Numbered from the stretch's first letter, positions 1-9,659 are shown. The stretch is 64,000 nt of DNA from Actinocorallia herbida (GCF_003751225.1 NZ_RJKE01000001.1:6324001-6388000), one strand, 5' to 3'. Made by a program: numbers and translations. Notes: generated from the sequence alone by a model not told the origin.

Positions 1-585
1 GTGGGTCGCCCACCAGGTGGCCTCCGGCAGGGTCCGTTCGGCGTGGCGGGCGTCGCCGATGAGGCGGCCGGTGTTGCGGGCCAGGGCGAAGAGGGCGGAG
101 ACGACGGCGCGGGCGCGATCGGCGGGGAGGAAGAGCGGCTCCAGATGGGCGAGCAGCGATTCCAGGACGGCCTGCTCGTGCGGGCCGAGGACGGGACGGG
201 CCCAGGAGACCTCGGTGAGCCAGTGGTGGCGGGCGTAGAGGTCGGCCAGGGCGTCGGCCCACGCGCGGACACGGGCTGACGGGTCGGGGCCCGCGAGGTC
301 GGGGAACTCGGCGTGCACGCGGTCGTACATCAGCCGCAGCAGGGCCTGCTTGTTCGCGACGTGCGAGTAGAGCGCCATCGGGGTGCAGCCGAGCCGGTCG
401 GCGACGAGGCGCATCGAGAGCGCGGGCGAGTCCCGGTCGTCGGCGAGGGCGATCCCGGCGCCGAGGATCGCGTCGAGGGTGAGGGACGCCTTGCGGCCGG
501 GACCGCGCGGCGTCTGCGCGCCCGGACGGCGCCACAGCAGCTTGAGCAGTTCCGCGTCGTCGGCGGCGCCGGGCCGAGTCGCCAT
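1..585 (-). CDS. TetR-family transcriptional regulator, 3' end cut by window edge
   Basis: The minus frame opens at the ATG at 585 and runs 195 codons to the window edge without a stop, so the C-terminus is missing. After a Pro/Gly-rich lead, the N-terminal third carries a TetR helix-turn-helix (residues about 35-80, ending in the typical MALYSHVANKQALL recognition-helix region). The remainder looks like the tetracycline-repressor-like ligand domain. The gene is divergent from the alpha/beta hydrolase at 644, and an inverted repeat lies in the 58-bp gap, so it probably represses itself and the hydrolase. The ligand is unknown. The family call is firm; the target is inferred. Confidence 0.85.
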   Translation of the reverse strand, partial: MATRPGAADDAELLKLLWRRPGAQTPRGPGRKASLTLDAILGAGIALADDRDSPALSMRLVADRLGCTPMALYSHVANKQALLRLMYDRVHAEFPDLAGPDPSARVRAWADALADLYARHHWLTEVSWARPVLGPHEQAVLESLLAHLEPLFLPADRARAVVSALFALARNTGRLIGDARHAERTLPEATWWATH

Positions 586-593
586 GATTCCCC

Positions 594-626
594 TACGGTG
601 TACGGTAATAATTTCTCTACACCGTA
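594..626. promoter_or_regulatory. Inverted repeat TACGGTGTA-N15-TACACCGTA, probable TetR operator
   Basis: Two perfect 9-bp arms (594-602 and 618-626) lie between the divergent TetR and hydrolase starts. The right arm ends just before the AGGAGGA ribosome site (634-640) of the hydrolase. The same 9-mer occurs twice as a direct repeat in front of the ferredoxin-P450 operon (26073-26098). The operator role is inferred from position and symmetry. Confidence 0.6.
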
Positions 627-643
627 TACCAATAGGAGGACCC

Positions 644-1489
644 ATGCCCGACCTGCCGGTGCGCCTGTCCGACGGCTCCACCCTCACCGCGACGATCCGC
701 GGTTCCGGACCCGCCGTTCTGCTCCCCGTCCGCACCTCCCCGCACGACCCGGAGACGGCCGCCGCCATGCGCGCCTGGGGTGCGGAGCCCGACCTCGGCA
801 GGCTCCTCGCCGAGGCGCTCGCCGCCGACTTCACCGTCGTCACCGCCGACTACGAGGGCCACCGGATGAGCGTCCCCGGCGCCCTCACCCCCGACCAGCT
901 CGCCGCCGATCTCCTCGCCGTCGCCGACGCCGCGGAAGCCGACGCCTTCGCTTACTACGGCTACTCGTGGCTCGCCCTCGCCGGACTCCAGCTCGCCCTC
1001 CGCACGGACCGCCTCTGGGCCCTGGCCATGGGCGGCTACCCGCCCGCCGAAGGCCCCTACGCCGCCATGCTCGCCGTCACCCGCGCCGCCCACGCGAAGG
1101 CGACGAACCCGCCTCCCGCTACCGCGCAGGAGGTCGTCCCCGGAGACTGGGACACCGTCCAGGCCGCCCCCGACCCCGCCGTCACCCGCCAGTTCGTCAC
1201 CCTCTACGAGGCGCTCCAGGGCTTCGACGACACCGCCGCCGGCCGCGCCCTCACCGTCCCCCGCCTCGCCTTCGCCGGGTCCGACGACGACATCGCCTAC
1301 GGCCCCGGCTGGGGCGACACGACGGTCCGCATCGCCACCGCCCTCACCGCCCACGACGTCTCCCTCACCGCCCAAGGCTGGACCGTCGCCCTCCTGCCCG
1401 GCCTCGACCACCTGACCGCGATGCTCAGCACGAACGTCCTCCCCCTGCTCCACCCCTGGCTGAAGGCCCACGCCCCCACCCGCCCCTGA
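644..1489 (+). CDS. Alpha/beta-fold hydrolase
   Basis: 281 aa, starting at an ATG preceded by AGGAGGA. The fold is indicated by a strand leading to the nucleophile elbow YGYSW with Ser108, an acidic stretch GSDDD (213-217) as acid candidate, and His256 in GLDHLTAM. The elbow reads G-Y-S-W rather than the usual G-x-S-x-G, so the second glycine is replaced. No signal peptide is seen, so it is likely cytoplasmic. The substrate is unknown (ester or epoxide hydrolase and haloperoxidase-like members are all possible). The divergent TetR gene and shared operator suggest induction by a small molecule, perhaps its substrate. Confidence 0.8.
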   Translation: MPDLPVRLSDGSTLTATIRGSGPAVLLPVRTSPHDPETAAAMRAWGAEPDLGRLLAEALAADFTVVTADYEGHRMSVPGALTPDQLAADLLAVADAAEADAFAYYGYSWLALAGLQLALRTDRLWALAMGGYPPAEGPYAAMLAVTRAAHAKATNPPPATAQEVVPGDWDTVQAAPDPAVTRQFVTLYEALQGFDDTAAGRALTVPRLAFAGSDDDIAYGPGWGDTTVRIATALTAHDVSLTAQGWTVALLPGLDHLTAMLSTNVLPLLHPWLKAHAPTRP

Positions 1490-1535
1490 GCCGCCGCACC
1501 CGCGACGGCACGGCCCCTTCGCCTCCGGGCACGGG

Positions 1536-4271
1536 TCAGGGCACCGCCGGGAGCTGCGCGCGGGAGGTGACGCCGAGCTTGGCGAAGACCTTGCGCAGGT
1601 GGTACTCGACCGTGCGGGGGCTGACGAAAAGGCGCTCGGCGACCTCCTTGTTCGTCAGGCCGCTGCGGGCCAGGCGGGCGATCTGCGACTCCTGGGGAGT
1701 GAGCTCCGCGGCGGTTTCCAGCACGCGTTTGCGGGCGGTCTCGCCGGTGGCCTCGAGTTCGCGCGAGGCCCGGTCGGCGAAACCGTCCAGGCCCATCTCG
1801 GTGAGCATCTCCACGGCGGTGCGCAGGTGCTCGCGCGCGTCGGTCCTGCGCCGTTCGCGCCGCAGCCACTCGCCGTAGACGAGGTGGGCGCGGGCGAGGT
1901 CGACGCGCATGCGGCTCCGGCCGAGGAGGTCGATCGCCGCACGGTACAGCCCATCGGCCTCGGCGCCCTCGCTGAGCAACGCGCGCGAGCGGGCCTCGAC
2001 CCCGCGCGCCCAGGAGGTCCCGGCCGCCCGGGTGGTCGCCGAGAGCCGCGCGAGCCCGCGGGCCGCGGCCTCCCGGTCGCCCGAACGGACGCCGGCCTCG
2101 ACCAGTTCGGCGGGCGACCAGTGCCGCCCGGGACCCCACCCCATCGTGTGCTCGGCGGCCCGCTCGGCGGAGTCCCTGGCCAGGTCGTAGAGGCCGAGCC
2201 CGTTGTACAGGATGCTGAGGAACCAGTGACAGGGCATGATCGTCCCGGCGTCCTCGTGCGCGGTGGCCTCGGCCAGCACCTCCGCCACGGCGGTTTCGGC
2301 CTCTGCCCGCCGTCCCCGCCAGGCCGCGAGGGCGATCGTGTCGCCCGAACGGACCATGACCCCGTAGGAGGTGCGCGCGCCGGAGGCCTCGACCAGCGCC
2401 TGCATCTCCTCGTGCAGGATGCTCGCCCCGTCGAGGTCGCCTTCCAGGTAGCGGCTCGTGGTGGCCAGGGTCAGCGCCATCGGGAGCATCGCCAGCGCGC
2501 CCGCGCCCCGCAGCAACCCGACGAAGCGGTCGGCGAGCTCGCGGACCGCCACGTCGTCCCAGGCGCACAGGGCCGCGGGGAACGCCGCGTAGGTCCAGCC
2601 GAACGCCTCGACGGGCGTCGCGTCCCCGTCCATGAAGGCCCGCACGGACGCGCGGATCGCGGGTGCGGCGTCCTGCGGGTCCTCGGTGCAGTCGCGGACC
2701 AGCGCGTCGAGGGCGAGGTCGGACGCGGTCGGCGTCTCCGGTGGCGACCACGCCGCCCTGATGGCCGCGGCCACCTCACGGACCTCCGTGCCGGCGGGGG
2801 TCCGGCGTCCGCCGACCGCCACCAGCATCGCGTGGAGATAGGTGTCCCGGGCCCGGCCGGGGTCGTGCGGGGCGAGCCGGCGGGCCGCGCCGAGCAGGAT
2901 CTGCGGCGCCGACGCGCCCCGGCCCGACGTCATCGCGATCTCGGCGCGCAGCACCTCGACCTCCGCCCGCCGCACCTCGTCCAGCGGGCGCGCGCCGGCC
3001 GAGGTGAGCATCGAGAGGGCGGCCTCGGGCTCCCCTACCAGGTACTTGGCCCGCGCGGTGGCGATCAGGCGCTCCGCGCGGCGGAGGGGGTCGGGGGTGA
3101 GGGCGCTCGCCCGCTCCAGGAAGGCGGCCGCGGCGAAGAGCCCGCCGCGCGCCTGTGCCCGCCCGGCGGACCGCTCCAGCTCCGCCGCGATGTCCTCGTC
3201 GGGGCGCGCGGTGCCGTTCGCGCGATGCCAGGCGCGCCGGTCGGGATCGGTCTCGACGTCGGTGGCCTCGGCCAGCGCCCGGTGCACTTCGCGGCGCTGC
3301 GCGGCGGAGGCCGCCTGATAGACCGCGGAGCGGACGAGCGGGTGCCGGAAACGCACCCTGCCCTCGAAGTCGATCATGTCCTCGACGGCGCCGGCCGCGC
3401 TCGCGCCGACCCCGCTGAGGATGTCCGCGGCCCGCCACAGCAGCGCCAGATCGCCGAGTGGTTCGGCCGACGCGAGCAGCAGCAGCTTCCGGGTCTCGAC
3501 GGGCAGCTCCTCCCACTGCCGCCTGAAGCCGTTCTCCAGCCGGCCCGAAAGGCTCTTGGAGTCCTCGTGGCCGCCTCCCGCCGACAGAGCGAAGGACTCC
3601 CGTGGCAGTTCGATCAGGGCCAAGGGGTTACCGCGCGCCTCGGCGATGATCCGGTCGCGCACCCGCCCGTCCATCGGGCCGGGCAGGTGCGCGCTGAGCA
3701 GCGTCCGCGCGTGGCGGTCGCCCAGCCCGTGCACCTCCAGCGCCGGAAGGCCGGCGAAGGCGTCGCCCGGGCCCGCGTCGCGGAGCGCGAAGACGCAGGC
3801 GACCGACTCGACGAACAGGCGGCGCGAGACGAAGGCGAGCACCTTGGCCGACGCCTCGTCCAGCCACTGGGCGTCGTCGATCACGCAGACGAGCGGGCTC
3901 TCCTCGGCCGCCGCGGCCAGCAGGCCCAGCGCGGCGAGGCACACGAGGAAGGGGTCGGGAGGCGGTCCGGCGCGCAGGCCGAAGGCCGTGCCCAGCGCGT
4001 CGGCCTGCGGCTCCGGCAGCGCGGAGACGTGGCTCATCACGGGCAGGCAGAGCTGGTGCAGGGTGGCGAAGGCCAGTTCCATCTCGGCCTCGACGCCGGA
4101 GGCGCGCAGGATCCGGCAGCCTTCGGCCCGGTCGGCCAGGTAGTCCAGGAGCGCCGACTTGCCCACGCCCGCCTCACCGTACAGAACCAGCGACCTGCTC
4201 TGCCCGCCCCGGACGGCGTCGAGCAGCGTGTCCAGCGTCGCGCACATCTCGGCCCGCCCGAGCAGCTCCAC
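1536..4271 (-). CDS. LAL-type LuxR-family transcriptional regulator with AAA ATPase domain
   Basis: 911 aa. Domains in order: P-loop ATPase (Walker A GEAGVGKS at residues 32-39; Walker B region CVIDDAQW near 120), a long helical TPR-like middle, and a C-terminal LuxR helix-turn-helix (LTPQESQIARL to VEYHLRKVF). This is the LAL (MalT-like) plan; members commonly activate catabolic or secondary-metabolite genes. A TTG at 4289 gives six more residues, but the GTG at 4271 has GGAGGA just upstream and fits the usual MELLGR start. It converges on the hydrolase at 644-1489. An inverted repeat lies about 80 bp upstream. Confidence 0.9.
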   Translation of the reverse strand: MELLGRAEMCATLDTLLDAVRGGQSRSLVLYGEAGVGKSALLDYLADRAEGCRILRASGVEAEMELAFATLHQLCLPVMSHVSALPEPQADALGTAFGLRAGPPPDPFLVCLAALGLLAAAAEESPLVCVIDDAQWLDEASAKVLAFVSRRLFVESVACVFALRDAGPGDAFAGLPALEVHGLGDRHARTLLSAHLPGPMDGRVRDRIIAEARGNPLALIELPRESFALSAGGGHEDSKSLSGRLENGFRRQWEELPVETRKLLLLASAEPLGDLALLWRAADILSGVGASAAGAVEDMIDFEGRVRFRHPLVRSAVYQAASAAQRREVHRALAEATDVETDPDRRAWHRANGTARPDEDIAAELERSAGRAQARGGLFAAAAFLERASALTPDPLRRAERLIATARAKYLVGEPEAALSMLTSAGARPLDEVRRAEVEVLRAEIAMTSGRGASAPQILLGAARRLAPHDPGRARDTYLHAMLVAVGGRRTPAGTEVREVAAAIRAAWSPPETPTASDLALDALVRDCTEDPQDAAPAIRASVRAFMDGDATPVEAFGWTYAAFPAALCAWDDVAVRELADRFVGLLRGAGALAMLPMALTLATTSRYLEGDLDGASILHEEMQALVEASGARTSYGVMVRSGDTIALAAWRGRRAEAETAVAEVLAEATAHEDAGTIMPCHWFLSILYNGLGLYDLARDSAERAAEHTMGWGPGRHWSPAELVEAGVRSGDREAAARGLARLSATTRAAGTSWARGVEARSRALLSEGAEADGLYRAAIDLLGRSRMRVDLARAHLVYGEWLRRERRRTDAREHLRTAVEMLTEMGLDGFADRASRELEATGETARKRVLETAAELTPQESQIARLARSGLTNKEVAERLFVSPRTVEYHLRKVFAKLGVTSRAQLPAVP

Positions 4272-4349
4272 CCGTCCTCCAGCCCTCAACGCGCTTCTCC
4301 CACCGTCCCCGCACGACGCGCCCCGGCGCGCGGCTCATCAGCGCACCGG

Positions 4350-4367
4350 GATCCTCATCCGAGGATC
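4350..4367. repeat. Inverted repeat GATCCTC-ATCC-GAGGATC upstream of the LAL regulator
   Basis: Perfect 7-bp arms with a 4-bp loop, about 80 bp before the LAL start. It sits in the 280-bp gap to the acyl-CoA ligase gene, where I see no other gene. It could be an operator or an RNA hairpin; function unknown. Confidence 0.35.
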
Positions 4368-4551
4368 GCCCGGGAACCGCCCCCGGGAAGACCCTCCACC
4401 CACTTTAGGCCCTTCCGCCGCTTTCATCCCGCGCAACCCGATCAACGGCCGGTGCAGACGAAGACCAGGCGGAGCATCCGCGAGCGGTCGGCACGGTCGA
4501 GACGCCGAAGGAGACGCCCCGGGGTTCGGGCGCCTCCCTCGGGGCCTCGGG

Positions 4552-6084
4552 TCAGGCGCCGGTCCTGACCAGGCCGTCACGAATGACGTGCTTGGTGAGC
4601 TTGCCCGAGGGGTTGCGCGGGAGCGAGGCCACGGTGACGGCCTCGCGCGGGAGCTTGTAGCGGGCGATCTTGTCGGCGAGGAAGTCGCGGACCTCCTCGA
4701 GTGAGATGTCCGCGCCATCCGCGGTCACGCAGACCGCGACGACGGTCTCGCCCCACTCGGCGTGCGGACGGCCCACGACCGCCACGTCGGTGATCCTCGC
4801 GTGCCCGCGCAGGGCCTCCTCGACCTCCTGGGAGTGCACGTTCTCGCCGCCGACGATGATGACGTCCTTCAGCCTGTCGACGATGAACAGGAAGCCGTCC
4901 TCGTCGATCCTCGCGACGTCGCCGGTGCGGAACCAGGGGCCCGCGAACGCCTCGTCGGTCGCCGCGGGGTCGCCGTGGTAGCCGGTCATCCTCGTGTCGG
5001 CGCGCAGCCAGATCTCGCCGGTCCCGCCCGGTCCGGCGTCCTTGCCGTCGGCGGCCACGACCCGAAGGTCGACGCCCGGCATACCGCCGCGTCCGATCGA
5101 CCCGGCCTTCGTGAGCTGCTCCTGCGGGTAGAGGGCGGTGCCGACGGGGCCCATCTCGCTCATGCCGTAGACCTGGAAGAACCTGTCGGTCCCGTACGCC
5201 TCGACCAGGGAGCGGGCCACCTGCTCGCCGAGAGGCGCGCCCCCGTACAGCCACTTGTCGACGCTCGACAGGTCGAAGTCCGAGAGCGCCAGCCTCCCGG
5301 CCCGCGCGAGCTGCACCGGCGCGAGGTAGGCGATGGGCGCGCCGAAGAACGCCGTCACCTTGTGCCGCTCCACCGACCGCAGGAAGCCGACGGGGTCGTA
5401 CTCGCGCTGGAGGACCGTGGTCGCGCCGAGGAACACCATCGTGAGCAGCCAGTCGTTGAGCGGCGCGGCGTGCCAGATCGGCATCGCCAGCAGGAACCGC
5501 TCATCGCGGGTGAACCCGAGGGTGCTGGTGATGAGCGGGCCCACCGCCGAGATGGTGCGGTGGGTGTGCACGCAGCCCTTCGGCGAGCTGGTCGTGCCGG
5601 ACGTGTAGAGGAACTGCGCGGGGGCGTCCTCGTCCTCGGAGACCGGGGCGTCGATCGGCGCGGCCGCCCTCGTCGACGCGTCGAAATCGGGCAGGCCCGC
5701 GACGGTCGTCTCGGTGGTGAACCAGGCGGTGTCCGGGCCCGCCGCGGTGGCGGTCCCGGCCAGTTCACCCGAGACGACGCCGACGACGGCGCCGCTGTGC
5801 TCGATCGCGTACCGGGCCTCCGGGACGGTCAGCTTGTGGTTGACCGGCACGAGGACGCCCCCGGCGAACCAGGCTCCGAACGCCGCGACGACGAAGCCCG
5901 GGGTGTTGAACGTCATCACCGCGACCCGGTCGCCGGGCTCGACGCCGGCGTCGCGGAACACCGTCGCGGCCCTGCGGGCGAGGTCGAGCAGCTCGGCGTA
6001 GGTGACGGTCCGGTCGTCGGTGACCAGTGCCGCCTTGGCGGGTGCGCGGCGCGCGGCGCGCTCCAGGACTGCGGTGAGGTGCAT
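4552..6084 (-). CDS. AMP-dependent acyl-CoA synthetase/ligase
   Basis: 510 aa, the usual length for fatty-acid/aromatic acyl-CoA ligases of the ANL superfamily. It activates a carboxylic acid to acyl-AMP and then acyl-CoA. The P-loop motif YTSGTTSSPKG is at 160-170. Further along are YGMSEMGP, WFRTGDVARIDEDGFLFIVDRLKD and the C-terminal lysine motif PSGKLTK. The ATG at 6084 follows AAGGA. It lies 67 bp downstream of the acyl-CoA dehydrogenase gene on the same strand, so ligase, dehydrogenase and TetR probably form one lipid or acid catabolic unit. The acid substrate cannot be read from sequence. Confidence 0.92.
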   Translation of the reverse strand: MHLTAVLERAARRAPAKAALVTDDRTVTYAELLDLARRAATVFRDAGVEPGDRVAVMTFNTPGFVVAAFGAWFAGGVLVPVNHKLTVPEARYAIEHSGAVVGVVSGELAGTATAAGPDTAWFTTETTVAGLPDFDASTRAAAPIDAPVSEDEDAPAQFLYTSGTTSSPKGCVHTHRTISAVGPLITSTLGFTRDERFLLAMPIWHAAPLNDWLLTMVFLGATTVLQREYDPVGFLRSVERHKVTAFFGAPIAYLAPVQLARAGRLALSDFDLSSVDKWLYGGAPLGEQVARSLVEAYGTDRFFQVYGMSEMGPVGTALYPQEQLTKAGSIGRGGMPGVDLRVVAADGKDAGPGGTGEIWLRADTRMTGYHGDPAATDEAFAGPWFRTGDVARIDEDGFLFIVDRLKDVIIVGGENVHSQEVEEALRGHARITDVAVVGRPHAEWGETVVAVCVTADGADISLEEVRDFLADKIARYKLPREAVTVASLPRNPSGKLTKHVIRDGLVRTGA

Positions 6085-6151
6085 GGCGGGGTCCTTCAGG
6101 ATCGGGGTGGAACGGGCGCGCGCCGGCGGGGAGGGCGCGCGCCCCGAGGCG

Positions 6152-7777
6152 TCAGGCGCGGGCGACGATCGCGGCGAGGTCCAGCGACGGGTCGAGCGCG
6201 CCGTACTCGAAGCTGCGGTCCGCGCCGAGGCGGGCGGAGACGAACCCGTCGGCGACGGCCGCGGGGGCCTCCTTGATGACGACGGCGCCCTGGAGCCCGA
6301 GCGCCAGCGCCTCGACGACACGGCGGGCCAGTGCCGGAGCGGCGGCGGGATCCTTGGCGACGCGGCCGAGGAGCCTGCGGGTCTCGGCGATGTGCGCGTC
6401 GTAGACCGGGTACTGGCCGAGCGCCGAGGCGAGCTCACGGTCGACCGCCTCGACGGAGTCCGGCTCCCGGGACATCGCGCGCAGGACGTCGAGGGCGATG
6501 ACGTTGCCTGAGCCCTCCCACACGGCCATGACGGGCTGCTCGCGGTAGCGGCGGGCCAGCGGGAACTGCTCGGTGTAGCCGTTGCCGCCCAGGCACTCCA
6601 GCGCCTCGTAGGCGTGGTTCGGGCCGCGCTTGCAGACCCAGTACTTGGCGACGGCCGTGGCGAGGCGGCGGAAGGCGGCGGACTCGTCGTCGTCGCGGTC
6701 GTAGGCGGCGGCGAGGCGCAGCGCGGTCCAGGTGGCGGCCTCGGCCTCCAGCTGGAGGTCGGCGATCACCGCGGTCATCGCGGGCTGGTCGATCAGGGTC
6801 GCGCCGAACGCGCTGCGGTGGCGGGTGTGCCAGGCGGCCTCCGCGACGGACTGGCGCATGCCCGCGGTGCTGCCGAGCACGCAGTCCAGACGGGTCTGGC
6901 CGACCATCTCGATGATGGTCCGCACGCCGCGCCCCTCCTCGCCGACGAGCCAGCCCGTGGTGCCGTCCAGCTCGATCTCGGACGAGGCGTTGGACTTGTT
7001 GCCGAGCTTGTCCTTGAGCCGCTGGATGCGGAACACGTTGCGGTCGCCGCCGGGCAGGACGCGCGGGACGAGGAAGCACGAGAGCCCGCCGGGAGCCTGC
7101 GCGAGCACGAGGAACGCGTCGGACTGCGGCGCGGAGCAGAACCACTTGTGGCCGGTGAGCCGGTAGGTGCCGTCGCCGGCGTCCACCGCGCGGGTGGTGT
7201 TGGCGCGGACGTCGGAGCCGCCCTGCTTCTCCGTCATGGCCATGCCGAAGATCGCGCCCTGCTTGGTCGCCGGGTCGCGCAGCTCGGGGTCGTAGACGCG
7301 GGAGTACACGCGCGGGATCCACTGCTCGGCCAGCCCGGGGGCGAAGGCGAGCGACGGGACGACCGCGTGCGTCATGCTCACCGGGCAGGCGTGGCCCGGC
7401 TCGATCTGGGCGAACAGCATGAACGTCGCGGCGCGGGCCACGTGCGCGCCGGGCCGCGGGTCGGCCCAGCACGACGTGTGCGCGCCGTGCTCGATCGCGG
7501 TGCCGATGATGCGGTGGTAGGCCGGGTGGAAGTCGACGGCGTCGACCCGGTGGCCCCAGCGGTCGTGGCCGTTGAACACGGGGGTGATCGTGTTGGCGAG
7601 TTCGGCGTCCCGCTGGAAGTCGGCCCGGCCGACGAGGACGCCCACGCCGTCGAGGTCCCCGGCCGCCCACTGCGCGTCGTACCGCTTGACGGCCTCGACC
7701 AGCGCCTGGTTGGTCAGGTACTCGTTCACGTCGATGCGCGGGGGTGCCTGGTTGACGACTTCGTGGGTGGTGGTCAC
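6152..7777 (-). CDS. Acyl-CoA dehydrogenase, AidB-like
   Basis: 541 aa, longer than ordinary 380-aa acyl-CoA dehydrogenases and matching the AidB/DNA alkylation-response-like branch. Family signs: AMTEKQGGSDVRANTTRA, HKWFCSAPQSDAFLVLAQ, CLGGNGYTEQFPLARRYRE and WEGSGNVIALDVLRA. It would use FAD. The GTG start overlaps the TetR stop (GTGA), so the two are translationally coupled. The acyl-CoA ligase lies downstream on the same strand. Activity could be acyl-CoA oxidation or, as for E. coli AidB, weak dehydrogenase activity with a protective role; the ligase neighbour favours catabolism. Confidence 0.92.
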   Translation of the reverse strand: MTTTHEVVNQAPPRIDVNEYLTNQALVEAVKRYDAQWAAGDLDGVGVLVGRADFQRDAELANTITPVFNGHDRWGHRVDAVDFHPAYHRIIGTAIEHGAHTSCWADPRPGAHVARAATFMLFAQIEPGHACPVSMTHAVVPSLAFAPGLAEQWIPRVYSRVYDPELRDPATKQGAIFGMAMTEKQGGSDVRANTTRAVDAGDGTYRLTGHKWFCSAPQSDAFLVLAQAPGGLSCFLVPRVLPGGDRNVFRIQRLKDKLGNKSNASSEIELDGTTGWLVGEEGRGVRTIIEMVGQTRLDCVLGSTAGMRQSVAEAAWHTRHRSAFGATLIDQPAMTAVIADLQLEAEAATWTALRLAAAYDRDDDESAAFRRLATAVAKYWVCKRGPNHAYEALECLGGNGYTEQFPLARRYREQPVMAVWEGSGNVIALDVLRAMSREPDSVEAVDRELASALGQYPVYDAHIAETRRLLGRVAKDPAAAPALARRVVEALALGLQGAVVIKEAPAAVADGFVSARLGADRSFEYGALDPSLDLAAIVARA

Positions 7778-8406
7778 AGCGTCTCCTCGGTGCCGAGAGC
7801 CCGGAAACAGAACAGGCGGATGCCTTCGACGATCGCGGCTCCGTCCGGGGACGGGGCGGGCTCGTCCCCGTCCGACGGGCGCAGGCCGCCGATGAGCGCC
7901 TCGGAGATCGCGCCCAGCACCGCGGAGGCGGCGAGGGTCGTGTCCTGGGCGGCGAAGGCGCGGGTGGCGACGCCGTCGCGGAGGATCTCCGCGATGAGGT
8001 CGGTGTAGGACCTCCGGTAGACCAGCCTCTCGGCCTCCACCGCGGGCGTCACCGGCTCGAACAGCAGGGACCAGGCCATCCGCCGGCCGCGCAGGGCGCG
8101 GCCGGCGAAGGTGCGGATGACCACGTCGAGCCGTTCGGGGGCGCCGGGCCCCGCCTCCGCGACCGCCTTGCGCACGACTTCGAGCTCGTGCCCCGCCGCG
8201 CTCCGGAACACCTCGGCGAGCAGATCCTCGCGCCCGTCGAAGTAGGAGTAGACCGACCCGACGCTCGCCGCGCACTCGGCCGCGATCGCCGCGACCGTCG
8301 CCGCGCCGAAGCCGCGCGCGGCCACCAGCTCCCGGGCCGCGCGCAGGAACCCCGCGCGCTTCAACTCGGCGTTGCGCCGGGTCGCCTCCGTCGGCCGGTA
8401 GGGCAC
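7774..8406 (-). CDS. TetR-family transcriptional regulator of the acyl-CoA locus
   Basis: 210 aa with a clear N-terminal TetR helix-turn-helix (ARELVAARGFGAATVAAIA, then SVGSVYSYFDGREDLLAEVF) and a helical ligand domain. The GTG at 8406 (MPYRPTEATRRNAEL) with AGGAGAGGGG upstream is preferred over the in-frame TTG at 8424. It is the first gene of a coupled unit with the acyl-CoA dehydrogenase and ligase. Inverted TTCAAT/ATTGAA repeats just upstream are likely its operator. TetR repressors of this setting usually sense acyl-CoA; that is inference. Confidence 0.88.
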   Translation of the reverse strand: MPYRPTEATRRNAELKRAGFLRAARELVAARGFGAATVAAIAAECAASVGSVYSYFDGREDLLAEVFRSAAGHELEVVRKAVAEAGPGAPERLDVVIRTFAGRALRGRRMAWSLLFEPVTPAVEAERLVYRRSYTDLIAEILRDGVATRAFAAQDTTLAASAVLGAISEALIGGLRPSDGDEPAPSPDGAAIVEGIRLFCFRALGTEETL

Positions 8407-8435
8407 GCGGACCCCTCTCCTCAAGCTCTGAATCC

Positions 8436-8475
8436 GGTTTCAATCCTTACAACGAAGAATTGAACCCCAATTCAA
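8436..8475. promoter_or_regulatory. TTGAA/TTCAA repeat cluster, probable TetR operator
   Basis: GGTTTCAAT (8436-8444) and ATTGAACC (8459-8466) are near-perfect inverted arms, and TTGAA-N6-TTCAA (8460-8475) overlaps them. The cluster lies 30-70 bp upstream of the TetR start, in an AT-richer patch between it and the divergent glutaminase gene. Confidence 0.5.
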
Positions 8476-8633
8476 CCGAGGGCGCAAGGGGGTGCTGACA
8501 AAGTTTTCGCAGGTCAACCGGCCCCGGCCGGGCCGGCAGAGCCGCCGCTTGGGGCTTTCGCGCGTTTACGTGGAGATCATTTGCAGAATCTCCTGATCAC
8601 CGCCGCACGCGGCCGAGCAGAAGGAGGTGCCAC

Positions 8634-9659
8634 TTGGATCTCGGCGTGCACGACGTGGCGCAGCGGGCCTCCACCGGCGCGCTGCCCGGCCGGGACGACG
8701 TCGAGTCACTCGTCCTGGCCGCCCATGACCGCGAGCGGGACCTCCGCGACGGCGAGGTCGCCGACTACATCCCGGAGCTGGCGACGGCCGACCCCTCGCT
8801 GTTCGGCGTCGCGGTGGTCGAGGTCGACGGCGGCACGCACGACGCGGGCGACTCCCGGCACAGGTTCACGATCCAGTCGATCTCGAAGGCGTTCGTCTAC
8901 GCCCTGGTCTGCGCGGCCCTCGGGCACGAGGAGGTGCTCGAGCGCGTCGGCGTCAACAACACGGGCCTCCCGTTCAACTCGGTCATCGCGGTCGAGCTGA
9001 ACGAGGGCCACCCGATGAACCCGATGGTCAACGCGGGCGCGCTGGCGACGACCGCCCTCGCGCCCGGAGGCGATCCCGAGACCAAGTGGGCGTTCATCGT
9101 GGACGGCCTGTCCGCGTTCGCGGGCCGCCCCCTGGAGGTCGACGGACTCGTCTACGCCTCCGAATCGGCGACGAACCAGCGGAACAAGGCGATCGCCCGG
9201 CTCCTGGAGAGCTACGGCCGGATCGAGGGCAATCCCCTCAACGTCGTCGACGTCTACACCCGGCAGTGCGCCCTCCTGGTCGACGCGCACGACCTCGCCG
9301 TCATGGGGGCGACCCTCGCGGACGGCGGCGTCAACCCCGTCACCGGCGAGCGCGTCGTGCCCGCGGACGTGTGCCGGGACACCCTCGCCGTCCTGGCGGC
9401 GACCGGCCTGTACGAGCGGTCCGGGGAGTGGCTGTTCGAGATCGGCCTGCCGGGCAAGTCCGGCGTCTCCGGCGGCATCGTCACCGTGTCGCCCGGCAAG
9501 GCGGGCATCGGCACCTTCTCGCCGCCGCTCGACCCGGCGGGCAACAGCGTGCGCGGCCAGCGCGCGACCGCCTTCCTGTCCAGAAGCCTCGGACTCAACG
9601 TCTTCGCCTCCGCCGCGCACCGGAGCGCGGGCCGCGGGACAGAACGGGACCAAGCATGA
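8634..9659 (+). CDS. glsA: Glutaminase A
   Basis: 341 aa. It hydrolyses L-glutamine to glutamate and ammonia. The serine-dependent fold is shown by S82-I-S-K85 in TIQSISKAF, the asparagine motif HPMNPMVNAGAL, YASESATNQRNKAIA, VVDVYTRQCALLVDAHDLAVMG and GLPGKSGVSGGIVTVSPG. The TTG start is well placed after AAGGAGGTG. The last codons overlap the MFS transporter start (ATGA), so the two genes are co-translated. No signal peptide is seen. Confidence 0.93.
   Translation: MDLGVHDVAQRASTGALPGRDDVESLVLAAHDRERDLRDGEVADYIPELATADPSLFGVAVVEVDGGTHDAGDSRHRFTIQSISKAFVYALVCAALGHEEVLERVGVNNTGLPFNSVIAVELNEGHPMNPMVNAGALATTALAPGGDPETKWAFIVDGLSAFAGRPLEVDGLVYASESATNQRNKAIARLLESYGRIEGNPLNVVDVYTRQCALLVDAHDLAVMGATLADGGVNPVTGERVVPADVCRDTLAVLAATGLYERSGEWLFEIGLPGKSGVSGGIVTVSPGKAGIGTFSPPLDPAGNSVRGQRATAFLSRSLGLNVFASAAHRSAGRGTERDQA

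Noticed and set aside
1599-4568. 989-codon open frame on the plus strand
   Set aside because: It is antisense to the LAL regulator. The sequence is Arg/Gly/Ala-rich without domains and follows the GC codon bias of the other strand.
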